Source: Nocardia blacklockiae (GTDB taxonomy: Bacteria; Actinomycetota; Actinomycetes; Mycobacteriales; Mycobacteriaceae). From it: 64,000 nucleotides of DNA. The position numbers and the translations under genes are program-made. This document shows, in pieces, positions 1-7,280 of this stretch. The stretch's first letter is position 1. The number at the start of each line of letters is the position of its first letter. The DNA lies in contig NZ_JADLRJ010000013.1 of the NCBI RefSeq assembly GCF_015477355.1, positions 124,001 to 188,000 of the forward strand. Direction: 5' to 3'. The notes beneath the pieces were generated by a model that worked only from the letters and a program-made list of their open reading frames with translations, did not search any database and had not been told where the DNA came from.

Positions 1-68
1 TCGATCCGGCGCAGCAGGAAACGCCATCCCGAGATCTGGTGCTTGGTCACCACCCGGAAGCGCGCCAC
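1..68 (-). CDS. eccB: EccB, ESX core membrane protein (5' end only)
   Basis: Reading leftwards from a GTG at 66-68, the strand encodes VARFRVVTKHQISGWRFLLR and runs off the window. This matches the start of EccB proteins, which open with a short basic cytoplasmic segment ending in a SGxRFLLRR-type motif just before the single membrane helix. EccB is a core subunit of the ESX membrane pore and works with EccC, EccD and EccE. The GTG lies four bases after the eccA stop, the usual eccA-eccB order in ESX loci. It shows that the rest of the ESX core is encoded to the left. Only 22 complete codons are visible, so the call rests on the motif plus position. Confidence 0.8.
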   Translation of the reverse strand, partial: MARFRVVTKHQISGWRFLLRRI

Positions 69-72
69 GGCG

Positions 73-1833
73 TCAGCTCGTCGTGGTGGGCGCCAAACCG
101 GCCAGCGCGGCGCTGATGTCGAAGGCGTCGATCGTCATCAGTTCCTCGTTGGTCATCGCGGCGACATCGACGTTGTCGCGGGTGAAGCGGTAGTCGCGTT
201 CGGCCTCGGCGGACTCCACCACATTGCGAATGAAGCGGCCGTTGCCGGCCAGGTCGATGAGCCGGCGGCCCTTGCGGGTCTGTTCCGACAGCTGCTCGCA
301 GCGGTCCCGCAGAATGCCCTTGGCCTGCTCGGACAGCAGCGAATCCTTCTTCTGCGCAATGTGATCGGCGATCTGCACGAGTTCGTCGGCACCGTAGCTG
401 GAGAACCGGATGCGCTTGGTGAACCGCGAGGCCAGACCGTCGTTGGAGGACAGGAAGCGGTCGATCTCGTCCTCGTACCCGGCGATGATGACGACCAGCT
501 TGTCGCGATCGTTCTCCATGCGCGCCAGCAGGGTGTCGACGGCCTCCTTGCCGAAGGCGTCGCCGCCGGACAGGCCCTCCTGGATCAGGGTGTAGGCCTC
601 GTCGATGAACAGCACGCCGCCCAGCGCCGAGTCGATCAGCGCGTTGGTCTTGGGCGCGGTGTGGCCCAGGTGGGTGCCGACCATGTCGTTGCGGGAGACC
701 TCGACGACCTCGGCGTTCTCGACCACGCCCAGGCCCGCCAGGATCTTGGCGATCACGCGGGCGATGGTGGTCTTGCCGGTGCCGGGCGGGCCGGAGAAGA
801 TCAGGTGCTGCGAGCGGGTCTCGACGGCCAGGCCGCGCCGGGCCCGGACCTGGTCCATCAGCACACCGGACTTCAACCGGTCGACCTGCTCCTTGACCGA
901 GTCCATGCCGATCTGGGAGTCCAGCAGCTCCGACGCCTCGGCCAGCAGCGCCTCGCGCTCCTTGCGGGCCTCGGTGGCCGCGGCCTCGGTCGGGTCGTCG
1001 CCGGACTTGGGGTCCCACTTGTCGCGCCGGGACGCCAGCAGCGCCGGCGTGGTGACCTCGAGCCGGTAGGACTTGTCGCGCACCGCGCGCTGCCACTGTT
1101 CGCGCTCGGGCCACAGCGAGGAGCCCTGCAGGCCCTTCAGGACGCGGTCGGAGGCTTCGTGATCGCCGGTGTGCCGCAACAGCATTCCGAGCAGGAAGTG
1201 CGCGTCGGCCCAGATGTAGGACAGGTTGCCCGACGAGCTCTCCTCGACGATGCGCTGCGCCCGCGGCATGGCCTCGCCGAAGCGGCCCAGGTGCGTGAGG
1301 GCCTGCGCGGACATCAGCTCGGCCGCGATGTCGAGCAGGCCGTCCTCGAGCATGGGCCGCGCCGCACGCGCGTCGAGCACGTCGGTCCACCGGCCGGTGC
1401 GGAAGTACAGCGACATCCGGACGAAGTCCGACACGTCGTCGCGGGGCACCTCGCCGAGGATGGTCTCGGCCTCCTGCCACTCCCCACCCTCGGCGTAGGA
1501 GCAGGCCTGGGCGATCGCGATCTGGTCGCGGTCGGCCATCGCCACCCGCAGCCCGTACATCCCGATCTCGACCTGGCACCACAGCGACCGGTCCACCAGA
1601 CCGGCGCGCTGCTGGTCGCGATACAGGTTGTGGACCGACCGGTAGGCGCCGTAGATCACCTCCGAGGTGACCTCGCCGGCCATCGCGCGGCCCAGCCACG
1701 CGTCGCACATATCCGGATCTAGATCGGTCGCCGCCCGAAACGCCGCCGTTGCCTGTGCTTCATTGCGCACACCCCCGGCGACCAATCCCAGAGATTGAAC
1801 ACCTGTGTAGAACGCGTCCTCGGCCGCTGACAC
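73..1833 (-). CDS. eccA: EccA, CbbX-type AAA+ ATPase of an ESX system
   Basis: This 586-residue protein has the EccA layout. Residues 1-270 are a TPR-like helical domain, and the C-terminal half is a CbbX-type AAA+ module with Walker A GPPGTGKTT at about 348 and Walker B GGVLFIDEAYTL at about 405. EccA is a cytosolic ATPase that acts on ESX substrates such as PE/PPE and Esp proteins before export. The frame is open for 84 more codons upstream. The GTG at 1833 is preferred because GGAAGG precedes it at normal spacing and because the added residues would translate promoter DNA. eccB follows after four bases. A degenerate TTCCC palindrome and a conserved promoter module lie upstream. Confidence 0.92.
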   Translation of the reverse strand: MSAAEDAFYTGVQSLGLVAGGVRNEAQATAAFRAATDLDPDMCDAWLGRAMAGEVTSEVIYGAYRSVHNLYRDQQRAGLVDRSLWCQVEIGMYGLRVAMADRDQIAIAQACSYAEGGEWQEAETILGEVPRDDVSDFVRMSLYFRTGRWTDVLDARAARPMLEDGLLDIAAELMSAQALTHLGRFGEAMPRAQRIVEESSSGNLSYIWADAHFLLGMLLRHTGDHEASDRVLKGLQGSSLWPEREQWQRAVRDKSYRLEVTTPALLASRRDKWDPKSGDDPTEAAATEARKEREALLAEASELLDSQIGMDSVKEQVDRLKSGVLMDQVRARRGLAVETRSQHLIFSGPPGTGKTTIARVIAKILAGLGVVENAEVVEVSRNDMVGTHLGHTAPKTNALIDSALGGVLFIDEAYTLIQEGLSGGDAFGKEAVDTLLARMENDRDKLVVIIAGYEDEIDRFLSSNDGLASRFTKRIRFSSYGADELVQIADHIAQKKDSLLSEQAKGILRDRCEQLSEQTRKGRRLIDLAGNGRFIRNVVESAEAERDYRFTRDNVDVAAMTNEELMTIDAFDISAALAGLAPTTTS

Positions 1834-1902
1834 CTGGACTTCCTTCCGCCATGTCGCCTGCTCGAACGATAGACACACCGAAGCCGAGGCCGTGAAGGCG
1901 CC

Positions 1903-1918
1903 TTCCCAGATATGAGAA
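1903..1918. promoter_or_regulatory. Degenerate TTCCC-N6-GGGAA site upstream of eccA
   Basis: The sequence reads TTCCC, six bases, GAGAA, one mismatch from the palindrome TTCCC-N6-GGGAA found upstream of other genes in this window. It lies about 70 bases before the eccA start. Confidence 0.4.
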
Positions 1919-1960
1919 GACACGCTCACGGCCATCGAGCCGACTTCGAATAGACGGCAA

Positions 1961-1992
1961 AATATAACGTTATTGAGCGGTCCATTATATAG
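1961..1992 (-). promoter_or_regulatory. Conserved promoter module driving eccA
   Basis: Read on the minus strand this AT-rich block matches about 25 of 33 positions of a module also found at 2258-2290 and 34806-34838. Each copy has two hexamers (TATAAT-like and TATATT here; TTGTAT and TACATT in the others) separated by 17 bases. An imperfect inverted repeat with ACCG and AACG half-sites fills the spacer. It points at eccA. Confidence 0.55.
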
Positions 1993-2257
1993 CGATACTA
2001 TGCGGGCGGAACGCACCACCCACGAATCCTCACGGTGCGGACCGCGGCGGCGACCGGCGAGCAATCCCCTCCCGGCCGCCGCCACCCACCCCGCCCGCGC
2101 GTCCCCGCTACGGCCGTGCGCACCCGTCCACTCGATATCCCCGGATTGCCATCATGTTTCACCGCGCACCCGGCACATCCGGACAACGATCGGATGACCC
2201 GTCAGCGATGCCCCGCCACCAGCGCGAATATTGCTGGCAGAAGTTTTTAACGGTTCA

Positions 2258-2290
2258 CTATTGTATGAGCCGTTGCACAACGGTACATTG
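2258..2290 (+). promoter_or_regulatory. Conserved promoter module facing right
   Basis: TTGTAT and TACATT are separated by 17 bases, and the spacer contains the inverted repeat CCGTTG-CA-CAACGG. It matches the copy at 34806-34838 at 27 of 33 positions. No rightward gene follows; a hairpin pair begins about 110 bases downstream, so a short non-coding transcript is possible. Confidence 0.5.
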
Positions 2291-2400
2291 TTCTCAGGGT
2301 CGAACGGTTCCTCATCCCGTTGGACCCGGTCCGGGCCGGCGGCCCCGGGGACCGCGATCCGGTCACCAACCGCCGCGAAGGAAGGTAGTTCCCTCTATGT

Positions 2401-2431
2401 GAGCTGTCGGACCCCCTCATCCCGACAGCTC
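2401..2431. terminator. Hairpin, 10-bp stem
   Basis: The arms GAGCTGTCGG (2401-2410) and CCGACAGCTC (2422-2431) are perfectly complementary. The hairpin lies downstream of the leftward NlpC/P60 gene and of the rightward promoter module. Confidence 0.45.
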
Positions 2432-2435
2432 GGCT

Positions 2436-2478
2436 GCGCTGCGGCCGGGAGGGCCGGTAACCAGACCGGCCGCAGCGC
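2436..2478. terminator. Hairpin, 13-bp GC-rich stem
   Basis: The arms GCGCTGCGGCCGG (2436-2448) and CCGGCCGCAGCGC (2466-2478) pair perfectly around a 17-base loop. The structure lies 64 bases past the stop of the leftward NlpC/P60 gene and is a likely bidirectional transcription barrier. Confidence 0.5.
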
Positions 2479-2541
2479 GGCACCTGCGCGATCGAGGCCG
2501 CCCGCACCGACGGGCCCGCCCCGCGCACCTCGCCTCACGCC

Positions 2542-3525
2542 TCACATCACGCGGACCACGACCGCATCACTCGACATGCGCGACCAGCGCACGGTCGATC
2601 CCGTGTACGGCGCCTCGATGACCATGCCGCCGCCCGCCGCGAGCTGCACGTGCTCGGGCCCGCGCATGCTGAACGAGCTCGCCGGGAACACCAGATCCCC
2701 CGGCCGCACCTGGTCCGGCGGGATCCGGACACCGCTGTAGATCTGCTCGTAGGTGGTGCGCGGCAGGTGCACGCGGCCGTCGGTGGCCTCGGCGACCGCG
2801 TACTGGGTCAGCCCCGAACAGTCGAATCCGCCCCCGCTGGGACCGCCCGCGCCGCCGCCGCCCCAGACGTAGGGCGTGCCGAGCCAGGCGCTCGCGGCCC
2901 GCACGGCATTGCCGCCGGCCGTGCCGTCCGACGGCACCGGCCGGCGCATCTTCGGCAACGGCGCCCCGCTGCCGTTCGAACCGCCGTGCGCGCCGGACAC
3001 CGAGCGTGAGCGGCGCCGACGTCGCCGCCGGGTCGGCGCCGCGGCATGGCGATAGCGCGGCTGCGGCACCGGCGGCGGCGAGATCTGCGCGGCCTGCCGC
3101 TGCGCCGCGGCGACATCCGCGTCGACCTGCTTGGTGGCGCCGGTGATGGTGGCGTGCGCGGCGTCGAGCATCGCGGGGCCGCTGAAGCGCGAGTCGCCGA
3201 TCGAGGCGATCGCCCGCAGCCTGGCCTGAAGGTCGTTGATCTGGTTGCTGATTCGGGTGCGGCCGTTGACGGTGTCGTCACCGGCCGTGCCGACCGCCTG
3301 GTGCACGACCCCGTCCTTGTCGGCGTGCGAGGCGACCATCGACGCCTGCATGGCCCGCGACTCGGCGTAGCGGTCGCGGCCGATGCCGCGATGCGCGTCC
3401 GCCATGTTCTCCGAGATCTCGCGCATCATCGCGGCCTGCCCGGCCGGGCCCGGCTGGCCGGTGCCGTAGAGGCCGAGCAGCTCGTGCAGTACCGAGTCCA
3501 CGTCGTCTGTCAGTGCCGGCGCCAT
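2542..3525 (-). CDS. NlpC/P60 (C40) peptidoglycan endopeptidase
   Basis: The last 120 residues of this 327-residue protein are an NlpC/P60 domain, the papain-like fold that cleaves peptidoglycan stem peptides. The catalytic cysteine is C236 in FDCSGLTQY and the histidine is H292 in GPEHVQL. The PGDLVF turn between them is typical. The N-terminal 150 residues are helical and are followed by an Arg-rich linker (about 165-175). No signal peptide is visible, so export through the neighbouring secretion system is plausible. ATG follows GAGG at normal spacing. The gene is divergent from the substrate-like gene at 3718, and the shared gap carries a TTCCC-N6-GGGAA palindrome. Related hydrolases open wall space for secretion machines. 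Confidence 0.85.
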   Translation of the reverse strand: MAPALTDDVDSVLHELLGLYGTGQPGPAGQAAMMREISENMADAHRGIGRDRYAESRAMQASMVASHADKDGVVHQAVGTAGDDTVNGRTRISNQINDLQARLRAIASIGDSRFSGPAMLDAAHATITGATKQVDADVAAAQRQAAQISPPPVPQPRYRHAAAPTRRRRRRRSRSVSGAHGGSNGSGAPLPKMRRPVPSDGTAGGNAVRAASAWLGTPYVWGGGGAGGPSGGGFDCSGLTQYAVAEATDGRVHLPRTTYEQIYSGVRIPPDQVRPGDLVFPASSFSMRGPEHVQLAAGGGMVIEAPYTGSTVRWSRMSSDAVVVRVM

Positions 3526-3662
3526 ACGACCTCGCCATCGTCCATCACCGACTGCCTTTCAAGGTCCGGGCCAGCTGTGCACCGGCGCGAAACACGCGGA
3601 ATACGCACGCAGAAGTTGTGAACGACTATGCGCTATAGCAGCCACCGATCGAAACGGATCTC

Positions 3663-3680
3663 CTTCCCATTCGCGGGAAG
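3663..3680. promoter_or_regulatory. TTCCC-N6-GGGAA palindrome
   Basis: CTTCCC and GGGAAG flank six bases, giving a perfect 6-bp inverted repeat. It sits 37 bases before the rightward gene at 3718 and 138 bases before the leftward NlpC/P60 gene, so it could control either. Confidence 0.6.
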
Positions 3681-3717
3681 AGGCAACAATGGGGGTAATT
3701 CCGAGGAGGGCGAAGGT

Positions 3718-4908
3718 ATGGCGGCGAGTACGGCGGAATCCGGTCTCGGCAACCCCTTGTCGTTTTTGAATGCCTCGCCGGCCGCTGGTGGCGCGGCGCC
3801 ACAGCAGCAGCAGTTCGCCCAGCTGCTGGGCGTGAACGGCACCCCTCCCCTGATTTCCGACGAAGCGGTCGCCGCCGCGAGCGGGAAGGGCACGACCGAG
3901 AAGGGCGTGGGCAAGCACTACTGGCCCGTCGAACTGCATCGGCCGGTCGGCGCCTCGGCGGGCTTGAAGGCCGTCATCCAACTCGCCGAGACGGCCATCC
4001 AGACCGCCGTCGACCTGCTCGGCCGGGGCACGCCCGTGCCGCCGCCCAAGGTCGACGACCTGCTGAAGCCCGCGGTGTACGAGGAACTCGGCGAAGGCGA
4101 GGCCGCGGAGGACTACGCCGAGGCCTTCAAGAAGGTGCAGACCCGGCAGAAGGCGCTGGTGGGTCTCGACGACGAGGTGGTGAAGGCGGCCATCGTCGTC
4201 GCCGAGGGCAAGGACGAAACCCTCGCCGCCATCAAGAAGATCGTCGCGGCGCTCAACTCCAAGCTCGACGCGGTGACCGCCAAGAAGCTGAAGCCCGCCG
4301 AGGAGCAAGCGCTGATGAAGCTCATCTCGCGCGCGGTGGAGGCGGTGTACAAGCTGGTCAACGCGGCGGCCGACGTGAACGAGGCGGTCGCCGGCGGTTC
4401 CGAGGGCGCGGCCGCGGGCGCGGGCCAGGCGGGCGGCGGCGCGGCGGGCGGCGACGGCATGGGCGGATTGGCCTCCCTGCTGCCGATGCTCGCGATGATC
4501 CCGATGGGCCTGATGTCGGCCGCTCCGGCGGTGATCAACGCGGTGCAGCAGCACAACGAGAAGCAGCAGGAACAGGCCGAGAAGGCCGCTGCCGCAGGCG
4601 CTCCCGGCGGCCCTCCCCCGGCCGACCCGAACGCCGCACCCGGCGCCCCGAACACCGCACTCGCGGCCGCCCCGCCCGGCGACCCGACCGCGCCCGGCGC
4701 GGCACAGCCCGCAGGCGCGCCCGCACCCGCGGCCGGCGAGAACCACACCACCGGTGCCGCCGTCCTCCCCGGCGGCGTGCCGCTGCGCCCCCGCCGCGAC
4801 CGCCCGGCCGGCAACAACCCGACCGCCGACGGCAACGAGGCGCAGACCGCCGAACACGTCGAGGTCACCCACGACGCCCCCGAGACCGGGGCGCAGATCA
4901 TCACCTGA
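3718..4908 (+). CDS. Putative ESX-secreted helical protein with Ala/Pro-rich tail
   Basis: I do not recognise the family. The 396-residue protein has three parts. Residues about 65-260 are charged and helical, rich in Lys and Glu. A Gly/Ala-rich stretch follows, with the hydrophobic segment LLPMLAMIPMGLM at about 265-280. A long Ala/Pro/Gly-rich tail completes it. This layout, with no Sec signal, is common among Esp-type ESX substrates. The hydrophobic segment resembles ones in neighbouring substrate-like proteins. The ATG at 3718 is chosen over one 90 bases upstream because a strong GAGGAGG-type site precedes it and the longer version would run through the palindrome at 3663-3680. A strong hairpin follows the gene. 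Confidence 0.65.
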   Translation: MAASTAESGLGNPLSFLNASPAAGGAAPQQQQFAQLLGVNGTPPLISDEAVAAASGKGTTEKGVGKHYWPVELHRPVGASAGLKAVIQLAETAIQTAVDLLGRGTPVPPPKVDDLLKPAVYEELGEGEAAEDYAEAFKKVQTRQKALVGLDDEVVKAAIVVAEGKDETLAAIKKIVAALNSKLDAVTAKKLKPAEEQALMKLISRAVEAVYKLVNAAADVNEAVAGGSEGAAAGAGQAGGGAAGGDGMGGLASLLPMLAMIPMGLMSAAPAVINAVQQHNEKQQEQAEKAAAAGAPGGPPPADPNAAPGAPNTALAAAPPGDPTAPGAAQPAGAPAPAAGENHTTGAAVLPGGVPLRPRRDRPAGNNPTADGNEAQTAEHVEVTHDAPETGAQIIT

Positions 4909-5041
4909 TCGACCGACTTCCGATCGCGGTGCGGGGTCTGCCGCAGCACCGCGACACGGAACCCTCTCTGTAGCAACAGTTCCGGCGTGCCACCATTCCG
5001 CACACGCCGACCGGTCTGTGCGTTGGCCCGGGGACATCTCC

Positions 5042-5082
5042 GCGCGGCAACGCCGTCCCTCGAGCGGGAGGCGTTGCCGCGC
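5042..5082. terminator. Bidirectional terminator hairpin
   Basis: The arms GCGCGGCAACGCC (5042-5054) and GGCGTTGCCGCGC (5070-5082) pair perfectly. The hairpin lies between two convergent genes and suits termination in both directions. Confidence 0.65.
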
Positions 5083-5093
5083 AGTGGGTTCGG

Positions 5094-7280
5094 CTAGATC
5101 TTCGGCGGGCCGCTGGCCGCGGGGTCCAGGGCGGGCGTGATCGGCGGGGGCGTGGCCGCGGCTTGGACGGCGTTGCCGGGAGATCCGTTGTGGCCGGGCG
5201 TTCCGGGGCCGGGCGGGGGCGGCGCCGCCGCGTCTTGGCCGGCACCGTCACCGATGCCCGAGGGGTGACGGAACCCCTGGAAGGCGCCGTACGCGTCGTT
5301 CTGCGGGTGCTGTGGGTCCAGCGGGATGAGCTGGCCGTTGTCGATGTAGCTCAGCGACCCGTTCTCGACGACGATCAGCGCGTTGTGATTCGACCACTGC
5401 ACCACGTCGCCGGTCTGCAACTTGGTGAGGTCGTTGACGGTGGTCCAGCGGTGGTCGCCGCTGGATTCGCCCGGCGTCCCCTGATAGGCCGCGTTCGCGT
5501 CGGCCGCGCCGCCGTGCAACTGCCGGTTGAGCGCCTCCGCGACCGTCGAGGGCACCGACTGCGTGACGCCGTCGCGGATCGGGAAGTCGACCTTGGTGCC
5601 CGGAGCGGAGACCGGCGGCGGATTCCCGGCGCCGTTGGGCGCGGTGACCCCGGCCGGGGTGGCCTGCGCCGCGCCCGGCTGCGCCGACCCGGGCTGCCCG
5701 TTGACCACCTGCTGGGTCTGCCCACCGGCAGCCGCCACACCGGCGTCGTAGGCCTCCTGCTCCCGCTTCTTGGCCTCTTCCTTGTCCCGCTTCCGCTCCT
5801 CGGCGTCGTCCTTCTTGCCGCCGCCCAACAGCCCACCCAGGCCGCCGCCCATGCTCAGCAACAGGGGCAGGATGCTCATCAACGAGCCCAAGGGGTTCTC
5901 CCCGCCGCCCGCCGCGCCGGGTGCCGCACCCCCGCCCGTAGCGCCGCCACCACCGATGGCCCCGCCTTGCGTCCCGGTGCCGGTACCGGACACGTCCGAC
6001 ACGTTCCCGAGCCCACCGGTCCCCAGCCCGGAACTGTCCCCGGTACCGAGCGCATCACTGCCGGTATCCGACCCGTCCTTGCCCAGGACGTCACTGACGA
6101 TGTCGTCGAATTCGTCACCCGTCCCCGTCGTATCGGAGGTCGGCGTCGTGGTGGTGCTCGTGGGCGTGGTGGTCGTGGTCGTGGGGGTAGTCGTCGTGGT
6201 CGTGGGAGTAGTCGTGGTCGTGGTCGTAGGCTCGGTCTTCTTCTCCGGCGGCGGATCGTCGCTGGTGTCGACTTCCTTCGCCTTGTCCTGGAATTTCTTG
6301 GTCGCCTCGGCGTATTTCGCTTCCCACACATCGACGGTTCTGTCGATGGCGTTGACGTAATGGATCTGCTCGGCCGCGTCGGTCAGGACGAACTTCCCGT
6401 CGTCACCCTTCTTGTACAGATCTTCGGTGTAGCTGCCGTACGGCGCTTCCTCACCGGTATGGGTAACGGTGATCTTGTCGTTCTCGCGCTTCAGCCGGTC
6501 GCCGTACTTGTCCTTGAAATACTTGTAGTTGTAACCGAGTTCCTTCTTCAGCTCTTCCGCATAGCCGCGCAGGGCGATGAAGATCTCGTTGCCTTCGAGC
6601 TCGGTGTCCTTGGTCTTTCCTTTGACGTCCTTGTGCTTGTTCGCGTATTCGGTCTGACGGCCTTCCAGATCGCTCTTCAGGGTGTCGTACTGCTTCTTGA
6701 CGTCGGACCAGCCCTCCGGCGACGTGATCATGTCGCTGTCCAGGATCTTCGCGAAATCGGGCGCGGCCTTGGGATTGCGATCGCCGAGGGTGTCGATGTC
6801 CCACTGCATCGTGAAATTGGTGTCGTCGATCAGCAGTTGCAGCGATTTACTGCTGCCCTGCGGATAGGGCAACGCCACCGTATAGATGTGGTCGATATCG
6901 GATTCGCGCGGAATCTTGCGCGCCGGAGTATCCGCGAATTGCGGCTCCTCGGCGTTGTCCTTCTCGGTCTGCTTCTGTTTGACGACGGCATCAGGTTTGC
7001 CGTCCTCCAGCGCACGGATGATATCCGTGTACTGGGCGTACTTCGGATCGATCCGGTAGTCGCGGTCGTCGGCTGCGCCGTCGTTCTTCTTCCGGACTCC
7101 GGCGAGAATGCCCTGCCGCTCGTTGTCGTCGAGCTTGTTGAAGACGGTCTCGAAATCCTTGGGATCCTTCAGATCCTTCAGGATCTTCAGCGATTCCTCG
7201 ACTTCGTTGTCGTCGTAGCCGTTTTCCCAGTCGTAGTACTTCTTGTTGATCTGGTTGTAGGCATCGTCGGCAGCGCCCAT
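5094..7280 (-). CDS. Large Thr-rich-linker secreted-type protein, paralogue of the 20118-21995 product
   Basis: The family is unknown to me. The 728-residue protein starts with about 340 residues rich in Lys, Asp, Glu and Tyr. A linker of repeated Thr-Pro runs (about 350-385) follows, then a Gly-rich part with the hydrophobic segment SILPLLLSMGGGLGGLLGG. A C-terminal domain of about 150 residues closes the protein. That domain includes AYQGTP, TGDVVQWSNHNALIVV and GFRHPSGIG, which are mirrored in the 20118-21995 protein by AYEGTP, TGDVATWDGGHSALVVV and GFAHPNGIE. The two are therefore paralogues in their C-terminal domain. The pattern TGDVV-W-x-H-x-ALIVV recalls NlpC/P60-like or CHAP-like folds without an obvious catalytic Cys. 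The start codon overlaps the upstream EspK-like stop as TGATG. An effector role is inferred. Confidence 0.65.
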   Translation of the reverse strand: MGAADDAYNQINKKYYDWENGYDDNEVEESLKILKDLKDPKDFETVFNKLDDNERQGILAGVRKKNDGAADDRDYRIDPKYAQYTDIIRALEDGKPDAVVKQKQTEKDNAEEPQFADTPARKIPRESDIDHIYTVALPYPQGSSKSLQLLIDDTNFTMQWDIDTLGDRNPKAAPDFAKILDSDMITSPEGWSDVKKQYDTLKSDLEGRQTEYANKHKDVKGKTKDTELEGNEIFIALRGYAEELKKELGYNYKYFKDKYGDRLKRENDKITVTHTGEEAPYGSYTEDLYKKGDDGKFVLTDAAEQIHYVNAIDRTVDVWEAKYAEATKKFQDKAKEVDTSDDPPPEKKTEPTTTTTTTPTTTTTTPTTTTTTPTSTTTTPTSDTTGTGDEFDDIVSDVLGKDGSDTGSDALGTGDSSGLGTGGLGNVSDVSGTGTGTQGGAIGGGGATGGGAAPGAAGGGENPLGSLMSILPLLLSMGGGLGGLLGGGKKDDAEERKRDKEEAKKREQEAYDAGVAAAGGQTQQVVNGQPGSAQPGAAQATPAGVTAPNGAGNPPPVSAPGTKVDFPIRDGVTQSVPSTVAEALNRQLHGGAADANAAYQGTPGESSGDHRWTTVNDLTKLQTGDVVQWSNHNALIVVENGSLSYIDNGQLIPLDPQHPQNDAYGAFQGFRHPSGIGDGAGQDAAAPPPPGPGTPGHNGSPGNAVQAAATPPPITPALDPAASGPPKI

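Larger units (their letters stand above)
2296..2480 (+). ncRNA. Possible short non-coding transcript
   Basis: A good promoter module ends at 2290 and faces right, yet no credible rightward coding sequence exists before the convergent gene at 2542. Two GC-rich hairpins at 2401-2431 and 2436-2478 could end the transcript, giving an RNA of roughly 180 bases. This is inference from promoter plus hairpins. The hairpins lack a clear U tract and may instead serve the leftward NlpC/P60 gene. Confidence 0.2.
1834..2541. other. Long regulatory intergenic region upstream of eccA
   Basis: This 708-base gap separates two leftward genes and I find no convincing coding sequence in it. It holds a degenerate TTCCC palindrome at 1903-1918, a conserved AT-rich promoter module facing eccA at 1961-1992, a second copy of the module facing the other way at 2258-2290, and two hairpins at 2401-2431 and 2436-2478. 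The rest shows nothing I can name. Confidence 0.6.

Noticed and set aside
43-1722. A 559-codon plus-strand reading frame across eccA
   Set aside because: It mirrors the eccA gene in an antisense frame. High-GC codon bias produces long antisense frames, and the minus-strand protein has clear AAA+ motifs.
2231-2740. A 169-codon plus-strand frame downstream of the 2258 promoter
   Set aside because: It reads through the promoter module and hairpins into the antisense of the NlpC/P60 gene and looks like no protein.
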